DNA of 64,000 nt from Poindextera sp036494815 (GTDB lineage Bacteria > Pseudomonadota > Alphaproteobacteria > Caulobacterales > Caulobacteraceae). Positions within the stretch are counted from its first letter, which is position 1, and each line of letters opens with the position of its first letter. Of the stretch, positions 53,828 through 62,970 are shown one piece after another. The position numbers and the translations under genes are program-made. The stretch covers positions 62,001 to 126,000 of the forward strand of contig DASXNV010000100.1 in assembly GCA_036494815.1 (NCBI GenBank). The letters are read 5' to 3'. The notes below the pieces were generated by a model. That model had not been told where the DNA came from and made no database searches. It saw nothing but the letters and a program-made list of their open reading frames with translations.

Positions 53828-54544
53828 TTGACAGAGCAGTTCGCTTCCGGCGTAAAGCCGACCATCAGCCGCCGCGAGGCAGGCAAGGCTGAGCGACGCG
53901 AGAGGATCATCCACGCTGCGCGCGCGCTGATCCGTGAAACCGGCAACGCCGGTTTGTCCATGCGCGCCCTGGCTGCGCGGGCGGGCGTCAGCCTCGCCAC
54001 GCCCTACAACCTGTTTGGCTCCAAGCGCGCCATCGTTCTTGCGCTGCTGCAGGATGTCCGCGCGTTCCACGAACAATTCGCCACTCTCAGATCGGCTGAT
54101 CCTTTGCATAAACTGTTCGCCGCGGTCGATATGGCGATCGATTTCTATGTGAGCGATCCACGCTTCTACAAAACCCTGTGGGCCGCGGTGTTCGACACCA
54201 GCGACGAGGTGAGGCACGAGATCTATAATCCCAAACGCGACGCCTTCTGGCAGGGTCTGATCCGTGACGCGGCCGAGGTGGGCGCGATCGCCGCGGACAT
54301 CAATCTGGACCAGTTGCTCCATCAGCTGGATTTTCAGTTCCGCTCCGTGATGCTGGAATGGGTCGTCGGCGAAATGGAACCCGAGATCTTGTCGCCAACC
54401 ATCGGCCTTGGCTATGCGCTGATCCTCAAGGGCGCCGCCTCGCCGGATTGGCGCGGACCGCTGCATGCCCGGATCGTCGAGGGGCAGGCGGTGCTGGATC
54501 GACTGGCGATCGAGTTGAAAGCCGCGGCCCACCCGCAAAACTGA
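53828..54544 (+). CDS. TetR/AcrR family transcriptional regulator
   Basis: A 238-residue regulator. The N-terminal DNA-binding domain (about 15-65) reads RREAGKAERRERIIHAARALI and LSMRALAARAGVSLATPYNLFGSKRAIVLALL. The C-terminal part is the helical ligand-binding domain of a TetR subgroup acting on acyl or terpenoid compounds, but the ligand is not readable. No ATG is available at the N terminus; translation probably starts at the TTG at 53828, with AGGAG 11 nt upstream. It is divergent from the SMP-30 operon and convergent with the TonB receptor. Confidence 0.85.
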   Translation: MTEQFASGVKPTISRREAGKAERRERIIHAARALIRETGNAGLSMRALAARAGVSLATPYNLFGSKRAIVLALLQDVRAFHEQFATLRSADPLHKLFAAVDMAIDFYVSDPRFYKTLWAAVFDTSDEVRHEIYNPKRDAFWQGLIRDAAEVGAIAADINLDQLLHQLDFQFRSVMLEWVVGEMEPEILSPTIGLGYALILKGAASPDWRGPLHARIVEGQAVLDRLAIELKAAAHPQN

Positions 54545-54667
54545 AAAACGCCGCGCGAAACCGTCGGCCCCTGGGCTGCGAAGGGTCAGAGACGACCGCG
54601 GCCGACCCGACGTCGAATGGCCAGGGCTTCTGGCCCATCCGACATGCGGGCTTGTATCGGCCGACTT

Positions 54668-57250
54668 CTACTGGAACCGGTAGGAAATGGTCGCCCCATA
54701 GGTCGCCGGCATTCCCGCATAGTGCAGCAGCACGTCGTTCACGTGAACCGATGACTGCCAGTAGTATTCGTTGGTGATGTTGCGCCCCCAGAGCTGGAAG
54801 CGCCACGCATCCTTGTCCACGCCCGCCCGCAGATCCACAAGAGTATGGGCCGGGTTCTCCAGTATGTTCGCCGGTTGCAGCGGCGCCGAACGGTCGTAGA
54901 AGAAGCCCCGCGTATAGCCTTGATAATTGACGTTCACGCCGACGAAGGCGGTCATGTTTCCGGGAAGCTCCCACTCGTACTGGCCGTCCACATCGGCCGA
55001 CCACTCCGGCGCGTTGGGGAAGGGTTCGTTGCCGAAATCCGCATAAGTCGCGAAGGCGTCGAAGTTGTGATAGCGGCCGCCGATGCAGTTGGCGTTTTGG
55101 GCGACGGTGCAGGAGTCGATGTTGCTGTGGGCGTAGGTCACCGACGGCGTAATGGTCAGCCCGTGCACAGGCTGCCAGACTCCGGAGACCTCGAAGCCGA
55201 TGACATGGGAATTGGGCACATTGACCAGAGCCGGCAAGGCGCCGAAGATCGGATCGTCGAGAGCGCCCAGGATCTGCTTGTCCTTGTAATCGTAGTAGAA
55301 GACCGCTCCATTTACCTGCAACGTTCTGTCCAGAAGCGACGATTTGAACCCGCCTTCATAGGCCAGCAGCCCTTCCTGTTTGGCCGGGGCGAGCTGGCTG
55401 AAGGCAGAAGTCGCCACGGTTGGGAAGGATCCTGACTTCCAGCCCTGGCTGACATTGAAATAGAGCAACTGGCCGGGGAGGGGCTTCCAGTTGATCCCCG
55501 TGCGCCAGGAGACGTTGTCCTCGTCCAGCTTGGAGGTGAAGTTCTGCGGGTTGTAGGTCGGTCCAGGCCCGGTGGTGCCGCAACCGCCCGGTCCGGGATT
55601 GACGCCCTGGTCCTGAACGCCGCCTGGGGGATTGTTGACGGATTCCAGGAAGTTCTGGATCGCTTGCGACACCGCGGCCCAGGTGCCGTCGCCGCCGTCC
55701 TTGCCGCAGCCGTAGAAGTTCTTCTTTGAGCTGGTATAGCGAATGCCGGCCTGGAGAAGGATGCTGTCCGTGATCGGGTATTCGCCGTTGGCATAGACTG
55801 CGTAGGTGGTTGTCTGCTGAATATCGACCGGATTGGTCGGCCCTAGTCGGATAACGCCGAATATCGGTGTGGCGGATGACCCCCCATAGCTTTGCAGGAA
55901 GCTGTCCCAGGTGGAATCGTATTCATAGTTTCCGCCGACCAGCCAGTCGCCCTTGCCGATGAATTTTCCGGCCAGCCGAACTTCCTGGTAGGTGGCCAGA
56001 ATGCGGCCGTGTTGCTGGGACTCATAGTCCTGAAAGATGACGCCATCGCCGTCGAGGGGGGTGAGCCGGTCGAAATGCTCGTGGGTAGTCAATGACGTCA
56101 GGGTCATGTCGTGACCGAGGTCGTAGTCCATGCGAAGAGCGGCGGAATAGAAGGTGTTGTGCTTGTGGAAACCGGAGCAGTTCGTCGAACCGACCGGAAC
56201 ATTGGCGTAGTTGCCAGGTTGCGCCGGATTGAAGGCGGTGTCGAACGGCGGATCCAACGGGGATTTGTTGACGCAGGCGCCCCAGTCGGCGGCCTGGGGG
56301 TTGTGCGGCGCGAACGGATAGTGGCCGGGCCCGCCCAGCGTGATCGGGCCGGTCGAACCATCCTGCGGCCCCGTACCAAAAATGCGGGGGTCGACGCCAT
56401 TGGCCGGGTTGAGGGGAGCAAAACCGTAGAGTTGGCCCATCTGGGTCTCGCCCTTGTCCTGGAAGGCGCTCAGGGTCAGCAAGGCCTTGAACCTGTCCGT
56501 CGGTTTCCACAACAAGGATACGCGCCCGTCCAGGAAGTCCGAGGATCCCACAGTGGCGTTGTGAGTATAGCTCTTTTGCCAGGGCCCGCTTTCCAGGCTG
56601 CGCAAGGCGATCCTGAAGTCCAAAGTGTTGGTGATCGGCCCTCCGGCGAAGCCGGTGACGTCGAAGGTGTTGAAGCGGCTGTAGCTGGCGTCGAGCCCAG
56701 CTTGAAACTGATCGGTGGGTTTGTTGGCGATGAAATTGATCGCCCCGCCCGTGGCGTTTTCGCCGAACAAGGTGCCTTGCGGCCCTTTCAGCACTTCAAC
56801 TCGCTGCACATCCAAAGCCGCGCCTGAGGTTAGAATGGAATAGGGTAGCGGCATTTCATCGACATAGACGCTGACGGTCGGGCTGGCGGCGAGCGAGGTG
56901 TCGTTGAACCCTACGCCGCGGATCGTATAGATCGGCGTTCCGTAATAGCTGGGCGTATAGTTGAAGCCTGGGACGATCTTCACCAACTGTGAGGTGTCGG
57001 TCACGCCAAGCTTGGTCAGGGTGGCGCCGGTCGCCGCCTGGATCGACATGCCGACGCTGTTGATGTTTTCCTGGCGTTTCTGGGCGGTGACCACGATCTC
57101 CGCGACAGTCGTTTGAGAACGGGCCTGTTCGGCGACCTGGACCGGCGCCGGCGGCGCGGTGGCTGGGGTCGTCTGCGCCAGGGCTGGCTGAGCTACGGCG
57201 GCGAGTATCAGCGCCGAGGCGCCGGACAACGCCAAGTCTCGATTACGCAT
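54668..57250 (-). CDS. TonB-dependent receptor
   Basis: An 860-residue outer-membrane receptor. The signal peptide ends at about AQPALAQ. A TonB-box-like VAEIVVTAQKRQENINSVG follows, then the plug (IYTIRGVGFNDT; VQRVEVLKGPQGTLFGENATGGAINFI) and a 22-strand-type barrel ending in YGATISYRFQ. The AQKRxENxxxVG start of the plug is common in the large receptor subfamily of Caulobacterales and Sphingomonadales that takes up plant-derived, sterol-like or sugar compounds. The ATG at 57250 has GGGAGGA upstream. A hairpin sits in its 5' leader. Substrate unknown. Confidence 0.92.
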   Translation of the reverse strand: MRNRDLALSGASALILAAVAQPALAQTTPATAPPAPVQVAEQARSQTTVAEIVVTAQKRQENINSVGMSIQAATGATLTKLGVTDTSQLVKIVPGFNYTPSYYGTPIYTIRGVGFNDTSLAASPTVSVYVDEMPLPYSILTSGAALDVQRVEVLKGPQGTLFGENATGGAINFIANKPTDQFQAGLDASYSRFNTFDVTGFAGGPITNTLDFRIALRSLESGPWQKSYTHNATVGSSDFLDGRVSLLWKPTDRFKALLTLSAFQDKGETQMGQLYGFAPLNPANGVDPRIFGTGPQDGSTGPITLGGPGHYPFAPHNPQAADWGACVNKSPLDPPFDTAFNPAQPGNYANVPVGSTNCSGFHKHNTFYSAALRMDYDLGHDMTLTSLTTHEHFDRLTPLDGDGVIFQDYESQQHGRILATYQEVRLAGKFIGKGDWLVGGNYEYDSTWDSFLQSYGGSSATPIFGVIRLGPTNPVDIQQTTTYAVYANGEYPITDSILLQAGIRYTSSKKNFYGCGKDGGDGTWAAVSQAIQNFLESVNNPPGGVQDQGVNPGPGGCGTTGPGPTYNPQNFTSKLDEDNVSWRTGINWKPLPGQLLYFNVSQGWKSGSFPTVATSAFSQLAPAKQEGLLAYEGGFKSSLLDRTLQVNGAVFYYDYKDKQILGALDDPIFGALPALVNVPNSHVIGFEVSGVWQPVHGLTITPSVTYAHSNIDSCTVAQNANCIGGRYHNFDAFATYADFGNEPFPNAPEWSADVDGQYEWELPGNMTAFVGVNVNYQGYTRGFFYDRSAPLQPANILENPAHTLVDLRAGVDKDAWRFQLWGRNITNEYYWQSSVHVNDVLLHYAGMPATYGATISYRFQ

Positions 57251-57729
57251 CCACAATCCTCCCTTGCCTGCGCACTTTTGTGCGCTGTTTTGTTTTTTGT
57301 GAGCGACCCTCCGCGGTCCCCCACCTCGGCGACAGTTTGCGATTTGGAGCTTGTTCGCCTCACCCTCTGCGCCGCCGTTCCCACTCTGCGGAGACGCGAA
57401 GATAGGACCGGTTATAAGTTTATGTCCAGAGCTGTCCTATGAACTTGACTCGAACGCCATATTGTTCGCGGCCAGAGTAATGACTGGGGAGCAGGCGGAT
57501 CAGCGTCGGCTGAAAACAAGCTTCAGTATTATAGCGCCTTTTTGGTTAGAAATTGAATGGAGAAGCCAATTCGTTCAAATAAGCTAGGTGACCGAAAACC
57601 TATTTGTAATGCCGAGGATAACCCAGGTTCGCCTCAGTATGGGGCGGGGTGGGATCGCGCAAGAGCCGGAATAATAGAACGAGATCCAGAAATTTATGGA
57701 GGTCTAGTTCGCCGCTACCATACTGGGCG
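57251..57729. other. Noncoding leader and promoter region of the TonB receptor
   Basis: A 479-nt gap upstream of the receptor and downstream of the PRISE-like gene, both on the minus strand. It is A+T-rich for this genome. It contains the ribosome site, the hairpin at 57270-57285 and presumably the promoter. No gene or RNA is recognised. Confidence 0.55.
57270..57285. promoter_or_regulatory. Hairpin in the 5' leader of the TonB receptor gene
   Basis: GCGCAC-TTTT-GTGCGC, located 20 nt upstream of the ATG and just before the Shine-Dalgarno sequence on the minus strand. It could affect translation or mRNA stability. On the plus strand it is followed by a T-rich run and looks like a terminator, but no plus-strand gene precedes it. 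Confidence 0.4.
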
Positions 57730-58851
57730 TTATCCGGCGGGCGTTGGCATGTCGGGAATTATATTTCGCTCCGCCAGCCGTCGCAGCCACCGGCGAAACA
57801 TCTCCGCGGTGTCGACACAGTCGCCGAAACCGGCCTGCCGCAGTTTGATCGTGCTGACCAGGATAGAGGCGGGCGGTTGCTGGGCGCCGTAGGAAAACAA
57901 AAGGTCCGCATAGTGATCCGACTCCCCGAGAAGGCCGGCGAGTGGGATGGGCCTCAGTCCATGTTTCTGGACGATGCGATCCCAGGTTTCGGCATGGCCG
58001 GCCAGGAATTCGACCAGGCTGACCGGACCGTCGAACACCGGCTCCAATCCCACCGCCTTGGCGATGGTAGGCCAGGCATTGGGCCACACCATGACGTCGC
58101 CATTGGTGATGTTGAAGGTCTGGCCCTTGGCCGCATCGCTGTGCGCCGCCCAGGCCAGGGCGCGAGCGATCAGATCGGCGTCCACCGCCTCGATGATGTT
58201 GTCGTGCAGGCCCGGGCACAGGAAAGGAAGGTCCAACTCCCTGCAGATGGCTGCATAGGCGCCCAATACCGGAATGAGGTTCATGGCCACGCCTGTGGCG
58301 CCGCCAAAGACGATCTGCGGGCGCCAGATGGTGAAGTCCCACGCTTGGTCCTGCTGGATCTGGCGAATATGGTCCTCCTGGAGCCAATAGAAATTTTCAT
58401 GCGGGTCGCGCGGTCCATCCTCGCGCGCCGGAACCATGACGCGGTGGACGTGGGCGCCATAGGCCTTGGTTCCTTGCAGCACGCTAATGTGCCGCAAACC
58501 GGTGGCGGCTTGCAGCAACGGCTCCGTCAGATGGCGCATCATGGCCAGATTGGTCTGCATCTGGTCCGCTTCGCACCAGCCTTTCACCAGGCCAGGCTTT
58601 TCGAACAGGGCGGCGTAGATCAGGTGGGTGACGCCCGAAAATCCAGGCGACGCCGCGCGGCAAGCCGCGGCGTCCATGAGGTCTAGTCGGATATGATCAA
58701 AGGGGATATCCGCCGCCAGATCGGGCCGGCGGCGGGAAACGCCGATCACCCGCCAGTCCGGCAGCTTGGCGAAGTGTTCGACGGCGGCGGCGCCAATCAC
58801 CCCGCTTGCGCCGGCGATCAGGACGGTCTTGGCGCCGGATACGGGCGACAT
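57730..58851 (-). CDS. PRISE-type SDR (progesterone 5beta-reductase/iridoid-synthase-like)
   Basis: A 373-residue extended SDR that reduces activated C=C bonds in enones with NADPH. The cofactor loop is GASGVIGAAAVEHF (14-27), followed by GVSRRRPD. The PRISE motif HENFYWLQED (151-160) carries the catalytic Tyr155 within the N-F-Y pattern of the family. Lys129 in QGTKAYGAH matches the family lysine. It starts at the ATG at 58851 with GAGGG upstream. It lies 17 nt after the phosphotransferase gene and is co-transcribed with it. A substrate such as a steroid or monoterpene enone is suggested by family only. Confidence 0.85.
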   Translation of the reverse strand: MSPVSGAKTVLIAGASGVIGAAAVEHFAKLPDWRVIGVSRRRPDLAADIPFDHIRLDLMDAAACRAASPGFSGVTHLIYAALFEKPGLVKGWCEADQMQTNLAMMRHLTEPLLQAATGLRHISVLQGTKAYGAHVHRVMVPAREDGPRDPHENFYWLQEDHIRQIQQDQAWDFTIWRPQIVFGGATGVAMNLIPVLGAYAAICRELDLPFLCPGLHDNIIEAVDADLIARALAWAAHSDAAKGQTFNITNGDVMVWPNAWPTIAKAVGLEPVFDGPVSLVEFLAGHAETWDRIVQKHGLRPIPLAGLLGESDHYADLLFSYGAQQPPASILVSTIKLRQAGFGDCVDTAEMFRRWLRRLAERNIIPDMPTPAG

Positions 58852-58868
58852 TGATCCCTCCGCGATGG

Positions 58869-59942
58869 TTACGCGATCCAGCGCAAGGCGCGCTGGAACA
58901 GGCCAAGGGTCTGGGCGTGAAGGCGATCGCCGGTGATTTTGTCGGCCTTTCCCGCCGCAGCCCGGGCGTGGGAGCCTTCGAGGATGACGCCCAGCTTGTA
59001 GCAGGCCAGGACCCCGTACCAGGTCATGTGGCTCATATCGCGCTCGGTCTGACCGGCATAGCGGTCGATCAGTTCGCTTGCGCTGGGAAAGCCGTCCCAC
59101 GGGGTCACCGATAGATTTCCGTCAAGCGGCCGTCCGTCCTCGGGCCAGGTCGCCATCAACCACCCCAGGTCCAGGAGCGGATCGCCGATCGTAGTCAACT
59201 CCCAGTCCACAATCGCCGCCAGTTCGGGCCCGTCGTAGCGGTAGAGGACGTTGGCCAGATGATAGTCGCCATGGATCAGGCCCGACTTGAAGCTAGACGG
59301 ACGATGAGCCTCCAGCCAGGCGCCGACCGCCTCAATGCCTTCGATCTCGCCTGGTCCGGCCCAGCCTTCGTACTCCTCGTAGGACGTCAGCTGCTTCTTC
59401 CAGCGCCCCACCTGACGCTCGAGAAAGCCCTCTGCGCGACCCAGATCCGAGAGGCCCGCCGCGACATGATCCAGGCGGCCCAGGGCGGCCGCGCCGTCGG
59501 CCAGGGCCAGCCCCATCGTCCGCCGCATCGCGGGGTCCCCGGCGTGGAGATCCGGCAGCCCCACCGTCGGATTGAAGCCATCGATCGGCTCCATCAAGTA
59601 GAAGGCCGCGCCCAGAACATCCTCATCCGGGCAGGCGGCGATCAGGCGTGGATGGGGCACGTCTGAACGGGCGAGGGCGGCCAGAACGCGCGCCTCGCGC
59701 CGCATGGTCTCGCTGCCGTTCATGCGCGGATGCAGCGGAGGCCGTCGCAGCATGAACCACCTCCCGCCTCGCCGAAATCTCAGCAACAGGTTCTGGGTCC
59801 CGCCGGGCGGTCGGGCCGCCTCCTCGATGGGGCCGTGCTCCAACCCGCGTTCGTCCATCCAGGCGGCGAGCTGATCGAGGTCGACCAGCTGACGCCAGGC
59901 GTCGAGAGATGGGGGTTCGGGGCTTTGGGTTTCGGCGCTCAT
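58869..59942 (-). CDS. Phosphotransferase family protein (APH/ACAD10-like kinase)
   Basis: A 357-residue aminoglycoside-phosphotransferase-fold kinase. The catalytic loop is SGLIHGDYHLANVLYR and the metal-binding segment IVDWELTTIGDPLLDLGW. The N-terminal glycine-rich loop is replaced by the PPGGTQNLLLRFR pattern of the ACAD10/11-associated kinases, which phosphorylate 4-hydroxyacyl-CoAs or other hydroxy-lipids. No ribosome site is obvious. It is followed by the PRISE-type reductase in one operon, divergent from an acyl-CoA ligase. The lipid-related neighbours favour a hydroxy-lipid over an antibiotic substrate; this is inference. Confidence 0.87.
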   Translation of the reverse strand: MSAETQSPEPPSLDAWRQLVDLDQLAAWMDERGLEHGPIEEAARPPGGTQNLLLRFRRGGRWFMLRRPPLHPRMNGSETMRREARVLAALARSDVPHPRLIAACPDEDVLGAAFYLMEPIDGFNPTVGLPDLHAGDPAMRRTMGLALADGAAALGRLDHVAAGLSDLGRAEGFLERQVGRWKKQLTSYEEYEGWAGPGEIEGIEAVGAWLEAHRPSSFKSGLIHGDYHLANVLYRYDGPELAAIVDWELTTIGDPLLDLGWLMATWPEDGRPLDGNLSVTPWDGFPSASELIDRYAGQTERDMSHMTWYGVLACYKLGVILEGSHARAAAGKADKITGDRLHAQTLGLFQRALRWIA

Positions 59943-60313
59943 TCTTCTATTCGCACGGTGCGATCGCCATCGGCCGCGGGAGCGAACGCTCCGGCGCGAT
60001 GGTCTGACAGGATGTGGTCACGGTTCACCCAGAATGTAGGTCGTCATCCTCACTCCCTGACAATTGGTCGCTTGAAATCGGCGCCATCGGATCTTTGGCC
60101 GCCTGCGCTGCGCCCTGGGCTTTATTGCGTTCATCTTGGAGGTGGCGGGTCAAGCTGAACGGTGTTCCGTCCGGCTGGTCCCGCGAGGCTGGAATGCCGG
60201 CGGAGCGGATCCACAGCCCGATGGGCTAGTCTTATGACGCATTATAATTTTTGCATTGTCAGAAGGCGAAGGCTCGCTAGGCTCGCGCCAACCACAAGAT
60301 CGCAAGGCGCCCC
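59943..60313. other. Noncoding region between divergent kinase and ligase genes
   Basis: A 371-nt gap. No convincing gene is present. A TATAAT hexamer occurs at 60243-60248 within an A+T-rich patch about 65 nt upstream of the ligase start. I cannot find a matching -35 element. Otherwise nothing distinctive is seen. Confidence 0.5.
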
Positions 60314-61987
60314 ATGCCCAATCGTGCTGAGATCATCGCCCAACTAACCGCCGAGGGACCGTTCGAGCTCAAGCCGGACCTATCGGGGCCTTATCCCATG
60401 CAGGGTTACCGCAACGCCCCGTCGTCCTTGAAGGCGGTGCTGGAGACCACGGTTCAGTACGCGGACCGGCCGTTCCTGATCTATGAGGCGGAAACCCTGA
60501 CCTTCGCCGAACATTTCGCCAAGGTGGCCGCCCTGTCCCGACACCTGTTGGCGGCCGGGGTCGGCAAGGGCGATCGCGTCGCCCTGGGCATGCGCAACTA
60601 TCCGGAATGGAGCGTCAGCTTTTGGGCCTGCCAAGCGATCGGGGCGATCGTCGTGGCCCTGAACGCGTGGTGGACGGCGTCGGAACTGGCTTTCGCCGTG
60701 CAGGACTCAGCGCCCACCGCCCTGCTCATCGACGGTGAGCGGCTGGAGCGTTTGCGGCCCTTGCTCCAGAACCCTGACCTGAAGGCGGTGGTGGTGACGC
60801 GGCGGGGTGGAGCGGGCGAGGGCGGCCTCGAATTCGGCGAGGTTACAGACGCGCCAACAACACACTTGCCGCGGGTGGACGTCGCACCCGGCGATATCGC
60901 CACCATCCTCTATACCTCCGGCACCACCGGCAATCCCAAGGGCGCCATGGCGACCCACGCCAATCATGTCACCAATCTGATGAATTCGCTTCTGGCCGGC
61001 GCTGTGGCGCGGATGGCCACGGGCCTGCCCGCCCAGGCCGATCCGGACGCCCCCCAGGCCGGGGTGCTGCAGACCTTTCCATTCTTCCATATCGGCGGCC
61101 TCACCGGCCTCTATTTCGGGGCTGCGACCGGGGCCAAGATCGCGCTGATGTACAAATGGGTTCCCGTCGAAGCCGTGCGCCTGATCGAGACCAACGCCCT
61201 GTCCAGCGTCGCCGGCGTACCGATCGTGGTTCGTCAGTTGCTGGAGACCGCGGCCGGGCAGGGCGCACGCATGGACTCACTGGTGGGCGTCACCTCGGGC
61301 GGCGCGCCGGTGCCGCCCGATCTGATCCGGCGGATCGGCGAACAGTTCAGCAACCGGGCCGCGCCCGGCAACGGTTACGGCCTGACCGAGACCACCAGCG
61401 CCGTGATCACCAACAGCGGCGCTGACTATCTGGCCCAGCCGGACAGCGTCGGTCGCCCCGTCGTGACGGCGCAAGTGCGCGTGGTGGATGAAGCCGGTCG
61501 CCAGCAGCCTCAGGGTGAAATCGGCGAACTGTGGGTGCGGGGGCCGAACGTGATCCCTGGCTATTGGAACAACCCGGATGCGACAGAGGCGGCCTTCGGC
61601 GGCGGCTGGTTCCGTACCGGCGATCTCGGCTTCGTAGACGCTGATGGGCTGTACTACGTGGTCGATCGGATGAAGGATGTGATTATCCGAGCCGGCGAGA
61701 ACGTCTATTGCGCGGAGGTGGAGGCGGCGATCCTCGAGCACCCGCTGGTCAGGGACGCGGGCGTGGTGGGCCTGCCCCACGCTGACTTGGGCGAGGAGGT
61801 TGCGGCCGTGATCCTTGTCGCGTCGGACCAGATGGGCGAAGGCGTGGCCGAAGACATCACACGCAGTCTCGCCGGCAAGTTGGCGAGGTTCAAGATCCCT
61901 ACCGCGATCAGCCTGACGGACCGCGAACTGCCCAGAACGGCCACCGGCAAGATCCTCAAACGAGAGATGCGCAGCCGCTATTTCTGA
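60314..61987 (+). CDS. AMP-dependent acyl-CoA synthetase (fatty-acid CoA ligase type)
   Basis: A 557-residue adenylate-forming enzyme that activates a carboxylic acid to its CoA ester. The P-loop-like YTSGTTGNPKGAMATHAN (about 198-215), the core motif GYGLTETTS, the hinge region GWFRTGDLGFVDADGLYYVVDRMKD and the C-terminal catalytic lysine in LPRTATGKILKREMR are all present. AAGG lies 8 nt before the ATG. It is divergent from the kinase/PRISE operon and is probably a stand-alone gene. Chain length or ring nature of the acid cannot be read. Confidence 0.92.
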   Translation: MPNRAEIIAQLTAEGPFELKPDLSGPYPMQGYRNAPSSLKAVLETTVQYADRPFLIYEAETLTFAEHFAKVAALSRHLLAAGVGKGDRVALGMRNYPEWSVSFWACQAIGAIVVALNAWWTASELAFAVQDSAPTALLIDGERLERLRPLLQNPDLKAVVVTRRGGAGEGGLEFGEVTDAPTTHLPRVDVAPGDIATILYTSGTTGNPKGAMATHANHVTNLMNSLLAGAVARMATGLPAQADPDAPQAGVLQTFPFFHIGGLTGLYFGAATGAKIALMYKWVPVEAVRLIETNALSSVAGVPIVVRQLLETAAGQGARMDSLVGVTSGGAPVPPDLIRRIGEQFSNRAAPGNGYGLTETTSAVITNSGADYLAQPDSVGRPVVTAQVRVVDEAGRQQPQGEIGELWVRGPNVIPGYWNNPDATEAAFGGGWFRTGDLGFVDADGLYYVVDRMKDVIIRAGENVYCAEVEAAILEHPLVRDAGVVGLPHADLGEEVAAVILVASDQMGEGVAEDITRSLAGKLARFKIPTAISLTDRELPRTATGKILKREMRSRYF

Positions 61988-62210
61988 AGCCGCCGCCTTT
62001 TCTTCGAGCAGCGGGCCGAAATATTTATTTCACCTCGGTTTGAACGCCTTGAGGCCCACCGGCAATTGACAGATTGGCGCCTCCTTCTGGATCGCGCCGT
62101 CGGTTTCGCTGGAGGATTGCGGTCATTTCGATGCGCCAGGCTCGCCGAGTTCATCAAGGTATTGATTGTCGCAAAGATTTAGCTCTCCGAAGCCCTGGCG
62201 GCGCTGCGAG

Positions 62211-62969
62211 ATGGGTTGGGGGGCAGGGCCCTTGACGAGACCGCGATCCGCTCTGCGACCGGCTCAATCCTTGATCTGGAAAAACGCCTGTCTGCGCGCC
62301 CGAATACTGTTGCGTTTCGCTGAGACCGAGGCCGATGGCGGCCGTGACCTCGTTCGCGCAGCCGAACTGACCTCCGATCCGATTCTGCGGCGATTGTTCC
62401 TCTTCCACGCAAAGGACGAGCAGCATCACGCTGACCTGTTCCGCCAGCGGGGCGCCGCCATTCTTCGATCGCTCCGGCAGACCGTCCGCCGGGATGAGCG
62501 AACTGGATGGCTGGCGCCGGGCGAGCGCGGCCTCGACGACCTGAGGGTGGGTGAGGAAAGCGACGCATCGCTGCTGGCCTTCCTGCACCTGTCGGAGAAG
62601 TCGGCGGCCGAGGACTTCACTGTCTACCGCGACCTGCTGTCGGCTGACCCGGCGACACAGGCGGTGTTCGCGCAAATCCTCGCCGATGAGACATTTCACA
62701 TGAACTACACCCTGGCTCAACTGACGAGGCTCGCGCCGCAACGGCGCGGCTGGTTGTTGTGGCGCGCGCGCCTCAACCGCCTTTGGAAAGGCTATTTGCG
62801 GGTCGCCGGCTCCGTCGCCGGCCTCCTCAGCGGCGTTTTGCTCACGGCTCTCTATTTCCTCATGCTGCCACCCTTCGCCTTGATTGCGCGCTATGCGGCG
62901 CGACGGGAGCCGCCGGGCTGGAGCCCGATCGAGGACCGAGGGGCCGATAGAATGACGAGCCAATACTGA
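62211..62969 (+). CDS. Ferritin-like di-iron domain membrane protein, 5' end uncertain
   Basis: From about 62310 the frame encodes a clear protein with a ferritin-like four-helix domain. Its motifs are FAETEADGGRDL, FLFHAKDEQHHADLF, HLSEKSAAEDFTVY and ILADETFHMNYTL, with Glu/His pairs in ExxH form for two metal ions. A basic stretch and one hydrophobic helix (LSGVLLTALYFLMLPPFALIARY) follow. Before 62310 this frame is Trp/Arg/Cys-rich and looks noncoding. Another frame (62184-62322) gives a more protein-like peptide (LSEALAALRDGLGG ... DLEKRLSARP), but it is bounded by stops. So the N terminus may be frameshifted; the ATG at 62211 is provisional. It ends 1 nt before the carbamoyltransferase start. 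Confidence 0.6.
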   Translation: MGWGAGPLTRPRSALRPAQSLIWKNACLRARILLRFAETEADGGRDLVRAAELTSDPILRRLFLFHAKDEQHHADLFRQRGAAILRSLRQTVRRDERTGWLAPGERGLDDLRVGEESDASLLAFLHLSEKSAAEDFTVYRDLLSADPATQAVFAQILADETFHMNYTLAQLTRLAPQRRGWLLWRARLNRLWKGYLRVAGSVAGLLSGVLLTALYFLMLPPFALIARYAARREPPGWSPIEDRGADRMTSQY

Positions 62970-62970
62970 C

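Noticed and set aside
53542..54000. 152-residue minus-strand frame upstream of TetR
   Set aside because: Arg/Ala-rich, partly antisense to the TetR gene, no recognisable domain or ribosome site.
57270..57300. Plus-strand rho-independent terminator
   Set aside because: Although hairpin plus T-run is present, no plus-strand gene ends nearby; it lies in the leader of a minus-strand gene.
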